Positions 9,021 to 17,932 of a stretch of DNA of 53,374 nucleotides are shown one piece after another. The position numbers were made by a program, and so were the translations under genes. Origin of the DNA: Oscillospiraceae bacterium (GTDB lineage: Bacteria; Bacillota; Clostridia; Oscillospirales; Oscillospiraceae); the NCBI GenBank assembly GCA_017542425.1, contig JAFXXH010000070.1, forward strand, positions 1 to 53,374, in the 5' to 3' direction. The notes beneath the pieces are model-generated. The model was not told the origin of the DNA. It ran no database searches and saw only the letters and a program-made list of their open reading frames with translations. Position 1 is the stretch's first letter; each line of letters opens with the position of its first letter.

Positions 9021-9602
9021 ATGAGCCTGGTACCGTATGTAGTGGAACAGACCAGCAGGGGAGAGCGGTCCTACGACATCTTCTCCCGCCTGCTGAACGA
9101 CAGAATCATTATGCTCAGCGAAGAGGTCAACGACGTGACCGCCAGTCTGGTGGTGGCCCAGCTGCTCTATCTGGAGGCGCAGGACCCGGACAAGGACATC
9201 CAGTTCTACATCAACTCCCCCGGCGGCAGCGTCACCAGCGGTCTGGCCATCTATGACACGATGCAGTACATCAAGTGCGACGTGTCCACCATCTGCATCG
9301 GCATGGCCGCCAGCATGGGCGCGTTCCTGCTGTCCAGCGGCACCCGTGGCAAGCGCATCGCCCTGCCCAACGCGGAGATCATGATCCACCAGCCTCTGGG
9401 CGGCTTCCAGGGTCAGGCCACGGACATCGAGATCCACGCCCAGCAGATTTTGAAGATCAAAGAGAAGCTGACGCGCATCCTGTCCGAGAACACCGGCAAA
9501 CCCTTCGAGACCGTACGCGCCGACTGCGAGCGCGACAACTATATGACCGCAGAGCAGGCCCGGGACTACGGCCTGATTGACAAGGTCATCTTCAAGCGCT
9601 GA
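9021..9602 (+). CDS. clpP: ATP-dependent Clp protease proteolytic subunit
   Basis: Barrel-shaped serine protease core that degrades proteins fed by ClpX or ClpC. The 193-residue protein has the catalytic triad Ser98 ('GMAASMGA'), His123 ('MIHQPLGG') and Asp172 ('CERDNY'), plus '[11 protein letters not shown]' of the substrate groove. The ATG is preceded by AAAGGAGG. It is encoded between tig and clpX on the same strand; a hairpin at 9616-9637 lies in the clpP-clpX gap. Confidence 0.98.
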   Translation: MSLVPYVVEQTSRGERSYDIFSRLLNDRIIMLSEEVNDVTASLVVAQLLYLEAQDPDKDIQFYINSPGGSVTSGLAIYDTMQYIKCDVSTICIGMAASMGAFLLSSGTRGKRIALPNAEIMIHQPLGGFQGQATDIEIHAQQILKIKEKLTRILSENTGKPFETVRADCERDNYMTAEQARDYGLIDKVIFKR

Positions 9603-9615
9603 CCGACCAGCGCGA

Positions 9616-9637
9616 GGGACGCCGCCCCCGGCGTCCC
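9616..9637 (+). terminator. GC hairpin between clpP and clpX
   Basis: GGGACGCCG/CGGCGTCCC stem with a short loop and no U-run. More likely an attenuator or mRNA-processing hairpin than a full terminator. Confidence 0.4.
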
Positions 9638-9691
9638 TTGCCGTCTCAGCCGACGGCCCATCATATTTTCAGAAAAGGAAACCCAGAGATT

Positions 9692-10951
9692 ATGGCAAAG
9701 ACTGACGCCGGAAAAAGCAACATCCGCTGCTCGTTCTGCGGCAAGCCGCAGTCCCAGGTCAACCGCCTGATCGCGGGCAACGGAGCCTATATCTGCGACG
9801 ACTGTGTCCGTCTCTGCATGGACATTGTGGGCGAGGACTATGTGGGGGAGAGTTATCCCCCCGGAGGCAGGGAGGGGGCCGATCGGATGCCCGCCAAGCT
9901 GCCCAAGCCCACGGAGATCCGAAAGGTGCTTGACGACTACATCGTGGGGCAGGAGCGCGCCAAGGTGGCCCTGTCCGTGGCGGTCTACAACCACTACAAG
10001 CGCATCTTCCACGGCTCCCAGGACAGCGACGTGCAGCTGCAAAAGAGCAACATTCTGCTGATCGGCCCCACGGGCAGCGGCAAGACCCTTTTTGCCCAGA
10101 CCATGGCCCGGATGCTGGACGTGCCCTTCGCCATCGCCGACGCCACCACGCTGACGGAGGCGGGCTATGTGGGCGAGGACGTGGAAAACATTCTGCTGCG
10201 GCTGCTCCAGGCCGCCGACTTCGACGTGGAGCGCGCCCAGCGCGGCATCATCTACATCGACGAACTGGACAAGATCAGCCGCAAGAGCGAGAACACCTCC
10301 ATCACCCGGGACGTGTCCGGCGAGGGGGTGCAGCAGGCCCTGCTGAAAATTCTGGAGGGCACCGTGGCCGCCGTCCCGCCCCAGGGCGGACGCAAGCACC
10401 CCCACCAGGACTTCATCCACATCGACACCAGCAACATCATGTTCATCTGCGGCGGCGCCTTCGACGGCATTGAAAAGATCATCGAACAGCGCCTGGACCG
10501 CAAGAGCATGGGCTTTGAGGCGGAGATCCGCAGCGCCCGGGAGCGCAACCTGGGCGAGATCCTGCAGCACGTCCAGCAGCACGACATCCTGCGCTTCGGC
10601 ATCATCCCGGAGCTGATCGGCCGTCTGCCGGTGATTTGTCCCCTGAACTCCCTGAGCCGGGAGGATCTGGTCCACATCCTGACCGAGCCGAAGAACGCGC
10701 TGACCCGCCAGTACAAGGCCCTGATGGAGATGGACAACGTGGAACTGGTCTACGAGGAGGAAGCCCTGGAGGCCATCGCCGACAAGGCCATCGCCATGGA
10801 GATCGGGGCCCGTGGTCTGCGCAGCGTCATGGAGAACACCATGACCCGCGTGATGTACGAGGTGCCCAGTGACCCGAGCATCCGCCGGGTGGTCATCACC
10901 GCGGACTGCATCCGCAACGGTACCGACCCGGAGATCATCCGGGAAGCATAA
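9692..10951 (+). CDS. clpX: Clp protease ATP-binding subunit ClpX
   Basis: Hexameric AAA+ unfoldase that delivers substrates to ClpP. The ATG at 9692 gives 419 residues. An N-terminal four-cysteine zinc domain ('CSFCGKPQ' then 'YICDDC') is followed by Walker A 'GPTGSGKT', the pore-region '[13 protein letters not shown]', Walker B 'IIYIDELDK', and a complete C-terminal small domain. An upstream in-frame start at 9638 would put the N-terminus inside the intergenic hairpin zone and is rejected. The lon gene follows 66 nt later. Confidence 0.98.
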   Translation: MAKTDAGKSNIRCSFCGKPQSQVNRLIAGNGAYICDDCVRLCMDIVGEDYVGESYPPGGREGADRMPAKLPKPTEIRKVLDDYIVGQERAKVALSVAVYNHYKRIFHGSQDSDVQLQKSNILLIGPTGSGKTLFAQTMARMLDVPFAIADATTLTEAGYVGEDVENILLRLLQAADFDVERAQRGIIYIDELDKISRKSENTSITRDVSGEGVQQALLKILEGTVAAVPPQGGRKHPHQDFIHIDTSNIMFICGGAFDGIEKIIEQRLDRKSMGFEAEIRSARERNLGEILQHVQQHDILRFGIIPELIGRLPVICPLNSLSREDLVHILTEPKNALTRQYKALMEMDNVELVYEEEALEAIADKAIAMEIGARGLRSVMENTMTRVMYEVPSDPSIRRVVITADCIRNGTDPEIIREA

Positions 10952-10961
10952 AGTGAGACGA

Positions 10962-10986
10962 ACGGCGGCGGGTTCCCCGCCGCCGT
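10962..10986 (+). terminator. GC hairpin between clpX and lon
   Basis: A perfect 11-bp stem (10962-10972 with 10976-10986) with a 3-nt loop, no U-run. Possible attenuator. Confidence 0.4.
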
Positions 10987-11017
10987 CCCTGATACCCCCC
11001 CGAAAGGAGGCTGGAAG

Positions 11018-13420
11018 ATGAACGAAGAGAGCAAAAAGACCACTCTGCTGCCCCTGCTGCCCCTGCGGGGCGTGACGGCCTTTCCCGGCGTGCTGCTGAG
11101 CTTTGAGGTGGAGCGTCCCATGAGCGTGTCCGCCCTGAACGCCGCGCTGGGGGAGAACCAGGAGATCTTTCTGGTGACCCAATCGGATGTCACCGCCGCC
11201 ATGCCCCGGCGGCAGGAGCTCTACGCCGTGGGCACGGTCTGCTCCGTGCGTCAGATGCTCCGCATTCCCGGCGGCAATCTGGTGAAGGTGATGGTGGAGG
11301 GACTCTACCGCGCCCGGATCCTCAGCGTCCACGAGTCCGCCCCCTATTCCACCGCGGAGGTGGCCCAGCTCCCCACGCCGGAGACCCGGCTGAGCGCCGC
11401 CCGCCGGGAGGCGCTGATCCGGCACTGTCTGGGCCTGTTCCAGGAGTTCTGCGAGCTGATGGGCCAGCCCATCCCGGAGCGCTTCCTGCGCCTGGTGGAC
11501 AGCGACGACGCGGGCTTCGTGGCGGATTTCGTGGCCCAGTACACCCTGAGCAGCTTCGAGCGCAAGCAGCAGATTCTGGAGGAGCTGCACCCCACCCGCC
11601 GTCTGGAGCTTGTAAACCGCCTGCTGCGGCAGGAAATCGAGATCCAGACCCTGGAGAAGGAGCTGGACGAGCACACCCGGCAGGAGATGGACCGGGCCCA
11701 GCGGGACTACTATCTGCGGGAACAGCTCAAGCTGATCCGCCAGGAGCTGGGGGAGGGCGACGAGCAGCCGGAGGAACAGGAGGACTATCGCAGCCGCATC
11801 CTGGCGCTGCACCTGCCCCAGGAGAGCGAGGAACGCCTGCTGAAAGAGCTGGGCCACCTGGCCAAGCAGCCCTACGGCAGCAGCGAGGGCGCGGTGCTTC
11901 GGGGCTATCTGGACACGGTGCTGGAACTGCCCTGGAACGTTCGCACCCGCGACACGGTGGACGTGCAAAAGGCCCGCCGGGTGCTGGATGAGGATCACTA
12001 CGGTCTGGAAAAGGTGAAGGACCGCATTCTGGAGTACCTGGCCGTGCGGCAGCTGGCCCCGGACCTGCGGGGCGGGGTGCTCTGCCTGGTGGGGCCTCCC
12101 GGCGTGGGCAAGACCAGCGTGGCCATGAGCATCGCCCGGGCCACCGGGCGGAAGCTGGCCCGCATCTCCCTGGGCGGCGTCCACGACGAGGCGGAGATCC
12201 GCGGCCATCGGAAGACCTATGTGGGGGCCATGCCGGGCCGCATCCTGGAAGGACTGCGCCAGGCGGGCAGCATGAACCCCGTCATGGTACTGGACGAGAT
12301 CGACAAACTGGGCAGCGACTACCGGGGCGACCCCTCCGCCGCCCTGCTGGAGGCCCTGGATGGGGAGCAGAACGGCGCGTTTCGGGACCACTATCTGGAG
12401 ATCCCGGTGGACCTCAGCGAGGTACTTTTCATCACCACCGCCAACACCGCCGACACGATTCCCCGCCCGCTGCTGGACCGCATGGAGCGCATCACCCTGG
12501 GCAGCTATACGGACGAGGAAAAGCTGCACATCGCCAAAGAGCATCTGCTGCCCAAGCAGCGGAAAAAACACGGTCTGAGCGCCGCCACGCTCCGGGTCAG
12601 CGACGACGCCATCCGGGAGATCATCGCCGACTACACCCGGGAGAGCGGCGTCCGCGTGCTGGAGCGGGAACTGGCCGCCCTCTGCCGCAAGACTGCCCGG
12701 ATGCTGGCGGAGGGGACGCGCAAAAGCGTTTCCGTCCGCGCCGGACAGGTGGAGGAACTGCTGGGGGTCCCGAAATACCGCAGCAGCCGCCTTCCCCTCA
12801 AGGACGAGGTGGGCCTGGTCCACGGCCTGGCCTGGACCCAGGTGGGCGGCGAAGTGCTGGACGTGGAAGTCAGCGTCCTGCCCGGTTCCGGCAAGCTGGA
12901 GCTCACCGGCAACCTGGGCGACGTGATGAAGGAGTCCGCCCGGGCCGCTGTCAGCTACATCCGCTCCCGCTGCACCGCCCTGGGTATCGACCCGGACTTC
13001 TATCAGAATCGGGACATCCACATCCACTTCCCGGAGGGGGCCATCCCCAAGGACGGCCCCAGCGCCGGCATTGCCATCACCGTGGCGGTCATCAGCGCCC
13101 TCACCGGTCTGCCCGTGCGGCATGACATCGCCATGACCGGCGAGATCAGCCTGCGGGGCCGCGTCATGCCCATCGGCGGGCTGAAGGAGAAGACCATGGC
13201 CGCCCTGCGGCTGGGCATCCACACGGTCATCATCCCCGCCGAGAACGAGAAGGACCTGGAGGAGATCGACCCGCTGGTGCGCCAGGCTTTGAACTTCATC
13301 ACCACCGACCATGTGGACCGGATTCTGGACACCGTACTCCTGCGCGGCGAGGCGGAGGAGCCGGAGCGGGTGCTGTTTCCGGACCCGGTGCAGCCCAAGC
13401 GCCGCCGGGTGAGACAGTGA
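11018..13420 (+). CDS. lon: Lon ATP-dependent protease
   Basis: Cytoplasmic AAA+ serine protease for damaged and regulatory proteins. The 800-residue protein has an N-terminal LON substrate domain starting 'LLPLLPLRGVTAFPG', Walker A 'GPPGVGKTS', Walker B 'VMVLDEIDKLG', and a C-terminal peptidase domain with the Ser in 'PKDGPSAGI' and the Lys in 'GGLKEKTMAA' that form the Ser-Lys dyad. RBS AAAGGAGG precedes the ATG. Length is typical of bacterial LonA. Its stop overlaps the possible GTG start of engB, so the two are coupled. Confidence 0.98.
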   Translation: MNEESKKTTLLPLLPLRGVTAFPGVLLSFEVERPMSVSALNAALGENQEIFLVTQSDVTAAMPRRQELYAVGTVCSVRQMLRIPGGNLVKVMVEGLYRARILSVHESAPYSTAEVAQLPTPETRLSAARREALIRHCLGLFQEFCELMGQPIPERFLRLVDSDDAGFVADFVAQYTLSSFERKQQILEELHPTRRLELVNRLLRQEIEIQTLEKELDEHTRQEMDRAQRDYYLREQLKLIRQELGEGDEQPEEQEDYRSRILALHLPQESEERLLKELGHLAKQPYGSSEGAVLRGYLDTVLELPWNVRTRDTVDVQKARRVLDEDHYGLEKVKDRILEYLAVRQLAPDLRGGVLCLVGPPGVGKTSVAMSIARATGRKLARISLGGVHDEAEIRGHRKTYVGAMPGRILEGLRQAGSMNPVMVLDEIDKLGSDYRGDPSAALLEALDGEQNGAFRDHYLEIPVDLSEVLFITTANTADTIPRPLLDRMERITLGSYTDEEKLHIAKEHLLPKQRKKHGLSAATLRVSDDAIREIIADYTRESGVRVLERELAALCRKTARMLAEGTRKSVSVRAGQVEELLGVPKYRSSRLPLKDEVGLVHGLAWTQVGGEVLDVEVSVLPGSGKLELTGNLGDVMKESARAAVSYIRSRCTALGIDPDFYQNRDIHIHFPEGAIPKDGPSAGIAITVAVISALTGLPVRHDIAMTGEISLRGRVMPIGGLKEKTMAALRLGIHTVIIPAENEKDLEEIDPLVRQALNFITTDHVDRILDTVLLRGEAEEPERVLFPDPVQPKRRRVRQ

Positions 13421-13425
13421 ACGCC

Positions 13426-14007
13426 ATGAATCTGCAAAACGTGGCCTTCGTCAAGTCCGCCGCCCGCCCGGCGGACTTCATCCGGGACGGAAGACCTGCC
13501 ATCGTCTTTGCGGGCAAAAGCAACGTGGGCAAAAGCTCCGTCATCAACCGGGTCCTGAACCGGAAAAACTTCGCCCGGGTGGGGGCCCAGCCGGGGAAGA
13601 CCGTCCACGTCAACTATTTCCTCATCGACGGCACGGCCTATTTCGTCGATCTCCCCGGCTACGGCTACGCCAAGGTCAGCCAGGCCGAGCGGGACCGCTG
13701 GGCCAGACTGATGGAGGACTTCTTCTCCGACCCGGCGCGCATCAGCCTGTGTCTGCTGCTGGTGGACGCCCGGCACAAGCCCACGGCAAATGACATCACC
13801 ATGGCAGACTGGTTTCTCCGCTCCGGCCGCCCCACCCTGGTGGTGGCCAACAAGCTGGACAAACTGAAAAAAAGCGAGATCGAACCAAACTGCCGCCTGA
13901 TCCGGGAGACGCTGCGTTTGCCGGAGTCCGTATCCCTGTTGCCCTTCTCCGCAGAAAAAGGCACGGGCCGGGAGGCGCTGGTGGGGGAGATCATGCGGTA
14001 CATTTGA
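13426..14007 (+). CDS. engB: Ribosome biogenesis GTP-binding protein EngB (YihA/YsxC)
   Basis: Essential small GTPase for large-subunit assembly. I use ATG 13426 (193 residues); a GTG at 13417 overlapping the lon stop is possible and adds three residues. GTPase motifs: G1 'GKSNVGKSS', G3 'DLPGYGYAKVS', G4 'NKLDKLKKS', G5-like 'FSAEKGTG'. The order clpX-lon-engB is conserved across Firmicutes, which supports the call. Downstream lies a long imperfect inverted repeat, then the transketolase promoter. Confidence 0.95.
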   Translation: MNLQNVAFVKSAARPADFIRDGRPAIVFAGKSNVGKSSVINRVLNRKNFARVGAQPGKTVHVNYFLIDGTAYFVDLPGYGYAKVSQAERDRWARLMEDFFSDPARISLCLLLVDARHKPTANDITMADWFLRSGRPTLVVANKLDKLKKSEIEPNCRLIRETLRLPESVSLLPFSAEKGTGREALVGEIMRYI

Positions 14008-14049
14008 TCCAATGTGATTCTGTCAGTGGAAAGACTGCGGTAAAAGAGG

Positions 14050-14128
14050 AAGGGGCAAGCCTTCTCTACAAAATGTGGTGGCCAGTGATGAACAACACCG
14101 CACAATGTAGGAAAGAGGCTTGCCCCTT
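14050..14128. repeat. Imperfect long inverted repeat of the GGGGCAAGCC family
   Basis: 13-nt exact arms (14050-14062 and 14116-14128) containing GGGGCAAGCC enclose about 53 nt in which the inner parts also pair imperfectly (TCTCTACA against TGTAGGAAAGA). Similar arms occur at 16433-16456 and 39958-40005. It lies in the 316-nt gap between engB and the transketolase genes and may also end the engB transcript. Confidence 0.6.
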
Positions 14129-14220
14129 TCGCCGTCCGCTTCTTCGCGCAATTCCCGTTTTCCCGTAGGATTTGCCAAAAAACCCACAAAACCCCGGTCA
14201 AAAACGATGGACTATCACGA

Positions 14221-14249
14221 TTGACAATTCTGAACCTCCCGGATATGAT
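14221..14249 (+). promoter_or_regulatory. Sigma-A promoter for split transketolase
   Basis: Perfect TTGACA (14221-14226), 17-nt spacer, TATGAT (14244-14249); leader of about 70 nt to the start at 14324. Confidence 0.85.
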
Positions 14250-14323
14250 ACAAGGGTAGAGATAGACGGTCTGCGGCACGGACAAGCCCGGCGCGGACCG
14301 AGAGCAAGGAGGTCAGGACAGCA

Positions 14324-15163
14324 ATGGACCCTGCAAAGGTAAAAGAACTGGAAGAAACGTGCAAGCGCATCCGCTATCTGATCGTGGACACCATCGGCAC
14401 CACGGGCTCCGGTCATGTGGGCGGCAGCCTGAGCGCGGTGGAGGCGGTGGTGACGCTGTACTATCATCACATGCACATTGACCCCACCAGGCCGGACCTG
14501 CCGGGGCGGGACCGCTTTGTGCTGAGCAAGGGCCATGCCGGCCCGGTGCTCTACGCGGTGCTGGCGGACAAGGGCTATTTTGACCTTAGCTGGCTGCACA
14601 CTATGAACAAGATCGGCACCCGTCTGCCCAGCCATGTGGACCGCACCAAGACCCCCGGCGTGGACATGACCGCCGGTTCCCTGGGCCAGGGCCTCAGTGC
14701 CGCCGTGGGCATGGCCCTCGGCAGCCGCCTGGCCGGAGACGGTGCGCACATCTATTGCATGGTGGGCGACGGCGAGATCCAGGAGGGCCAGATCTGGGAG
14801 GCGGCCATGTTCGCCAAGCATGAGAAACTGGACCACCTGATCTGCTTCCTGGACTACAACAAGCAGCAGATCGACGGCTTTGTGGAGGAGATGACCGGCG
14901 TCGGCCCCATCCCGGAGAAGTGGCGGGCCTTCGGCTGGAACGTGATCGAATGTCCGGGCCACGACATCGCGGCCATTGACGCGGCCATCGAGCAGGCCAA
15001 GGCAAACACGGGCAGCCCCAGCATGATTATCCTGGACACCGTGAAGGGCAAGGGCTATGCCCGCGCCGAGAACAGCCCCTTGAGCTGCCACAGCATGAGC
15101 TTTACCAAAGAAGAACACGCAGACGCCCTGCGCGAACTGGAAGGAGGGCTGCAGCATGGCTGA
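14324..15163 (+). CDS. Transketolase, N-terminal (thiamine-diphosphate) subunit
   Basis: First half of a split transketolase of the non-oxidative pentose phosphate pathway. The 279-residue subunit holds the ThDP/Mg site: 'GSGHVGGSLSAVEAV' near the N-terminus, and 'GDGEIQEGQIWEAAMFA' followed by 'DYNKQQIDG', the GDG...N motif. RBS AGCAAGGAGG precedes the ATG. The next gene overlaps its last 8 nt, consistent with equal production of two subunits. Split transketolases are common in Clostridia; a DXP-synthase-like use is less likely given the motif pattern. Confidence 0.93.
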   Translation: MDPAKVKELEETCKRIRYLIVDTIGTTGSGHVGGSLSAVEAVVTLYYHHMHIDPTRPDLPGRDRFVLSKGHAGPVLYAVLADKGYFDLSWLHTMNKIGTRLPSHVDRTKTPGVDMTAGSLGQGLSAAVGMALGSRLAGDGAHIYCMVGDGEIQEGQIWEAAMFAKHEKLDHLICFLDYNKQQIDGFVEEMTGVGPIPEKWRAFGWNVIECPGHDIAAIDAAIEQAKANTGSPSMIILDTVKGKGYARAENSPLSCHSMSFTKEEHADALRELEGGLQHG

Positions 15164-16097
15164 GAAAAAGATTCCCATGCGTCAGGTGGTCGCCGACTGG
15201 CTGAACGCAAACATGGCGGAGGACGACAAGATCGTGGTCCTGAACGCCGACCTGGGCGGGGCCTGCGGCACCCAGGGCCTGAGCAAGTCCTGGCCCGACC
15301 GGGTCTTCAACGTGGGCATCGCCGAAGCCAACATGGCCGGCGTGGCCGCGGGCCTGGCGGCCTATGGCTACAAGCCCTTCATTTTCTCCTTCGGCCCCTT
15401 CGTCACTCGCCGCAGCGCCGATCAGTTGGCCATCTCCATCAGCTATGCCGGACTGAAAGTGGTGGTGGTGGGCACCGACCCCGGCGTGGGCGCGACCATG
15501 AACGGCGGTACCCACATGCCCGTGGAGGACGCGGCCATTATGCGGGCCATCCCCGGCTTCCTGGTCTATGAGCCCAGCGACAACGAGCAGTACGAAAAAG
15601 CCCTGCCCGCCATCCTGGACTACCCCGGCCCGGTCTACATCCGTCAGGCCCGGAAGATGACCCCGCCGGTCTACCCCGCGCTGAACGAGTTCGATCTGCT
15701 GCGAGCCGACCTGCTGCGGGAGGGCACGGACGTGACCCTCATCACGGCGGGCCTGGAGATCGATCAGACCATGAAAGCCGCTGCGCTGCTGGAACAAAAG
15801 GGAATCCGCGCCGAAGTCCTGGGCGTCCACACCTGCAAGCCCCTGGACGTGGAGACGGTCCTGCGCAGCGTGGAAAAGACCGGCTGCGCCGTGGTCTGCG
15901 AAAACCACAGCGTCATCGGCGGCCTGGGCAGCGCGGTCGCGGAGGCCCTGGCCCGGACCAGACCCACCCCCCTGGAGTTCATCGGCTTCCAGGACTGCTT
16001 TGGCGGCGTCGGCCCTATGCCGGACCTGCAGGAGTACTTCGGCATGGCCGACCACTTCATTGTGGATGCGGCGGAAAAAGTCATGCAGCGGAAATAA
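15156..16097 (+). CDS. Transketolase, C-terminal (pyrimidine-binding) subunit
   Basis: Second half of the split transketolase, 313 residues. It contains the pyrimidine-binding domain with 'FNVGIAEANMAGVAAGLA', where the Glu activates the cofactor, and 'PFIFSFGPFVTRRSADQ', then the C-terminal domain with 'VCENHSVIGGLGSAVAE'. It overlaps the N-terminal subunit by 8 nt and is followed by a strong hairpin terminator. The pair forms the active enzyme at the subunit interface. Confidence 0.93.
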   Translation: MAEKKIPMRQVVADWLNANMAEDDKIVVLNADLGGACGTQGLSKSWPDRVFNVGIAEANMAGVAAGLAAYGYKPFIFSFGPFVTRRSADQLAISISYAGLKVVVVGTDPGVGATMNGGTHMPVEDAAIMRAIPGFLVYEPSDNEQYEKALPAILDYPGPVYIRQARKMTPPVYPALNEFDLLRADLLREGTDVTLITAGLEIDQTMKAAALLEQKGIRAEVLGVHTCKPLDVETVLRSVEKTGCAVVCENHSVIGGLGSAVAEALARTRPTPLEFIGFQDCFGGVGPMPDLQEYFGMADHFIVDAAEKVMQRK

Positions 16098-16105
16098 AGA
16101 GCAAG

Positions 16106-16150
16106 AAAACCCATCGGGAACGCCCAACGGCGTCCCCCCCGGTGGGTTTT
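16106..16150 (+). terminator. Terminator after transketolase
   Basis: AAAACCCATCGGG pairs with the CCCGGTGGGTTTT arm, giving an A-tract/U-tract hairpin that ends in TTTT. Confidence 0.75.
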
Positions 16151-16151
16151 G

Positions 16152-16400
16152 TGCTGTCAGGGGAACCCGGCGCGCTTGCAGCAATGCCCACGTTTTCCCA
16201 AGCCCTTCGGCGAATTCAAATTCGCCCCATGTAGGGGGCGGCGTCCCCGACGCCCCGGCAGCAACACCCGAGTTATCCATAAAACCTCCGGCGAATCCGC
16301 AACCGCTCCATGTAGGGCGCGCCGACCCGGCGCGCCGCGCAGCAACACCCACGTTTTCCACAACTTCGAGCGAATTCGCAAACAGGCTGCGAATTCGCCG
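16152..16400. repeat. Three diverged tandem copies of a dispersed palindromic repeat
   Basis: Three successive units share the order 'GCAGCAAyrCCC', 'GTTTTCC/TTATCC', 'GGCGAAT(T/C)C', then 'CCATGTAGGG' and a GC palindrome. In the third unit the palindrome is GGCGCGCCG-ACC-CGGCGCGCC from 16317. An inverted copy lies at 34441-34500. Most of the 536-nt gap 16098-16633 is made of these units, a terminator and one GGGCAAGCC unit; no gene is supported there. Confidence 0.7.
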
Positions 16401-16432
16401 GGGGCCGTTCCATGACGCATCTTTTGCTGCGC

Positions 16433-16456
16433 GGAAAGGGCAAGCCCTTTCCCTAC
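16433..16456. repeat. Single GGGCAAGCC-type repeat unit
   Basis: Reads AAAGGGCAAGCCCTTTCCCTACA, shown here as its core GGGCAAGCCC plus TTTCCCTACA. It matches the arms of the repeats at 14050-14128 and 39958-40005. Confidence 0.5.
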
Positions 16457-16553
16457 AAGAAACCGTCTGCACATTTGTCGGAAGTAGCGCAATCGGTTTG
16501 CCGTTGCAGCTGGCGCTCTAGTGTTTTTCTATCGCTCAGGCCCACAAAAGCGC

Positions 16554-16593
16554 AAAAAGGAACAGGCCCCCCGAAAACGGGAAAAGCCTGTCC
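16554..16593 (-). terminator. Terminator of the GyrI-like gene
   Basis: On the reverse strand GGGACAGGCTTTTCCCG pairs with CGGGGGGCCTGTTCC and is followed by TTTTT. Confidence 0.7.
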
Positions 16594-16633
16594 CATCCAA
16601 ATCAAATCAACAATATCCCGCTCAGCATCCCGC

Positions 16634-17266
16634 TCAGCCCTTCCGGATCGGATGCCGGATTACGGTTTTCCACTTCTCCGGCGCCACCCGGCGGGCGTCG
16701 CTCAGGTAGATCTCGTGGTGCAGCCGCGTCTCCGAAAAATCCGGGACATAGCCCTGCTGGAGCGCATATTCATGCATCCGTTCCACCGTGGCGGGCTCGT
16801 CGTCGAATGGCCCCAGGTGGAGGCACTGGACGCAGAGACCCTCCTCCAGGCGCAGGAACTCCACCGGGGAGAAATCCGTTTTCTTTTTCCGCTCCGCCTC
16901 CGCCACGGCCCACTGGAAGTCCGCCCGGGTGACGAAGCCCGGAAGACGGATGACGGACAGCCACTGAAAGCGCTCCTTGTGGGCGTAGTCGATCCCGTCC
17001 ACACCATCCTGCCACCAGAAGCCCTCCAGCGGCGGGACCACAAAATCGAAATAGCCCGCGATGCGGTGGTCTCCCAGCTTGCTCATCTTGATCGTGAACG
17101 CCACGCCGTACAGCAGCCCGATGGCCCGCTGGTACGCGCCGCCGACCCGGTTCGGGTCGCCCTCCCCCCGGACGGCCAGGAACTGCATGGGCGGCACCGT
17201 CACAAGGCCGGGCTGGTTTTTGGGCAGATAGAATTCCTTGTATTCCTTCTTGAAGTCAAAGGCCAT
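16634..17266 (-). CDS. GyrI-like small-molecule-binding domain protein
   Basis: A 210-residue protein that is a stand-alone GyrI-like (AraC/BmrR ligand-binding type) domain, COG4832-like. Recognised from 'FLAVRGEGDPN' near the N-terminus, 'VPPLEGFWW', and the C-terminal 'HHEIYLSDARRVAPEKWKT' typical of this group. There is no DNA-binding domain. Such proteins bind or hydrolyse small hydrophobic compounds; ligand unknown. The AAAGGAG RBS lies in the last codons of a truncated nitroreductase reading frame immediately upstream, so its translation may be coupled to that remnant. Confidence 0.85.
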   Translation of the reverse strand: MAFDFKKEYKEFYLPKNQPGLVTVPPMQFLAVRGEGDPNRVGGAYQRAIGLLYGVAFTIKMSKLGDHRIAGYFDFVVPPLEGFWWQDGVDGIDYAHKERFQWLSVIRLPGFVTRADFQWAVAEAERKKKTDFSPVEFLRLEEGLCVQCLHLGPFDDEPATVERMHEYALQQGYVPDFSETRLHHEIYLSDARRVAPEKWKTVIRHPIRKG

Positions 17267-17272
17267 GAGCTA

Positions 17273-17395
17273 TCACTCCTTTGCATCCACCGTGGCGATG
17301 TACTCCAGCCGCGCCCGGTCCTCGGCACGCAGCGGCGCGCCGTCAAAGCTGCGCACGCTTTTCCGGCTTTGCATCAGATTCAACAAGTCAGACAT
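17273..17395 (-). pseudogene. Truncated nitroreductase N-terminus
   Basis: Forty codons beginning 'MSDLLNLMQSRKSVRSFDG' match the N-terminus of nitroreductase-family flavoproteins, which usually run to about 170-250 residues. The Arg/Ser residues of the FMN phosphate pocket ('SRKSVRSF') are present, but the frame stops after '...YIATVDAKE', 6 nt before the GyrI-like gene. A good RBS (AGGAGGT) remains. It is probably a deletion remnant now acting as a short leader peptide for the downstream gene. Confidence 0.7.
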
Positions 17396-17440
17396 GAGAC
17401 ACCTCCTGAATAAAAATTGAAAAAAAAGAGGGAAACGGAT

Positions 17441-17836
17441 ATGAGCAGCACAGATGAACTCCGGAATCAGATCTTCGCTTACGCCGAAGAGACCTACGGC
17501 ACGCAGCCGGAATATCTCTGGCCCCGCTTTCCCGACTGCGCGGTGCTCCGGCGCGGGGACAACCGGAAATGGTACGGCATCGTCATGGACGTGTCGCGGG
17601 AGAAGCTGGGCCTGCCGGGCCTTGGCCGGGTGGATATCCTGAACGTCAAGCTGGGGGACCCGCTGCTGACGGAACTGCTGCTCGGCCAGCCGGGTTACCG
17701 CAAGAGCTACCACATGGGCGGGAACGGCTGGATCTCCATCCTGCTGGACGGGACCGTGCCGGTCCAGGATATCTGCCACTGGCTCGACCACAGTTATGGA
17801 GAGACCGCCCCGCCCATGCGGAAGAAACGGGGATAG
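17441..17836 (+). CDS. MmcQ/YjbR family protein
   Basis: A 131-residue protein of the MmcQ/YjbR fold (cyclic double-split barrel, possible DNA binding). Recognised from 'AYAEETYGTQPEYLWPRFPDCAVLR', given here in part as 'TYGTQPEYLWPRFPD', and from 'KSYHMGGNGWISILLDG'. ATG 17441 has an AGAGGG RBS. It diverges from the truncated nitroreductase with only 45 nt between the two start codons, leaving little room for two promoters. Role unknown; family members are often called helicase- or resistance-related without proof. Confidence 0.85.
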   Translation: MSSTDELRNQIFAYAEETYGTQPEYLWPRFPDCAVLRRGDNRKWYGIVMDVSREKLGLPGLGRVDILNVKLGDPLLTELLLGQPGYRKSYHMGGNGWISILLDGTVPVQDICHWLDHSYGETAPPMRKKRG

Positions 17837-17932
17837 GGGAGTGCGGTTTCCGATGGGGAAAGCGTAGCATACTTGAGGCGATTTGACAAGCCGATGCTGC
17901 AAGTCGTGCGGTGGGTTTTTGCTCCTGGCCCA

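Noticed and set aside
9566-13312. 1248-codon open frame on the reverse strand across clpX and lon
   Set aside because: It is the antisense shadow of two certain genes in GC-rich DNA; composition is His/Gln/Val-rich and no family is visible.
16412-17413. Forward frame opposite the GyrI-like gene
   Set aside because: Antisense of a recognisable protein and starts inside repeat DNA.
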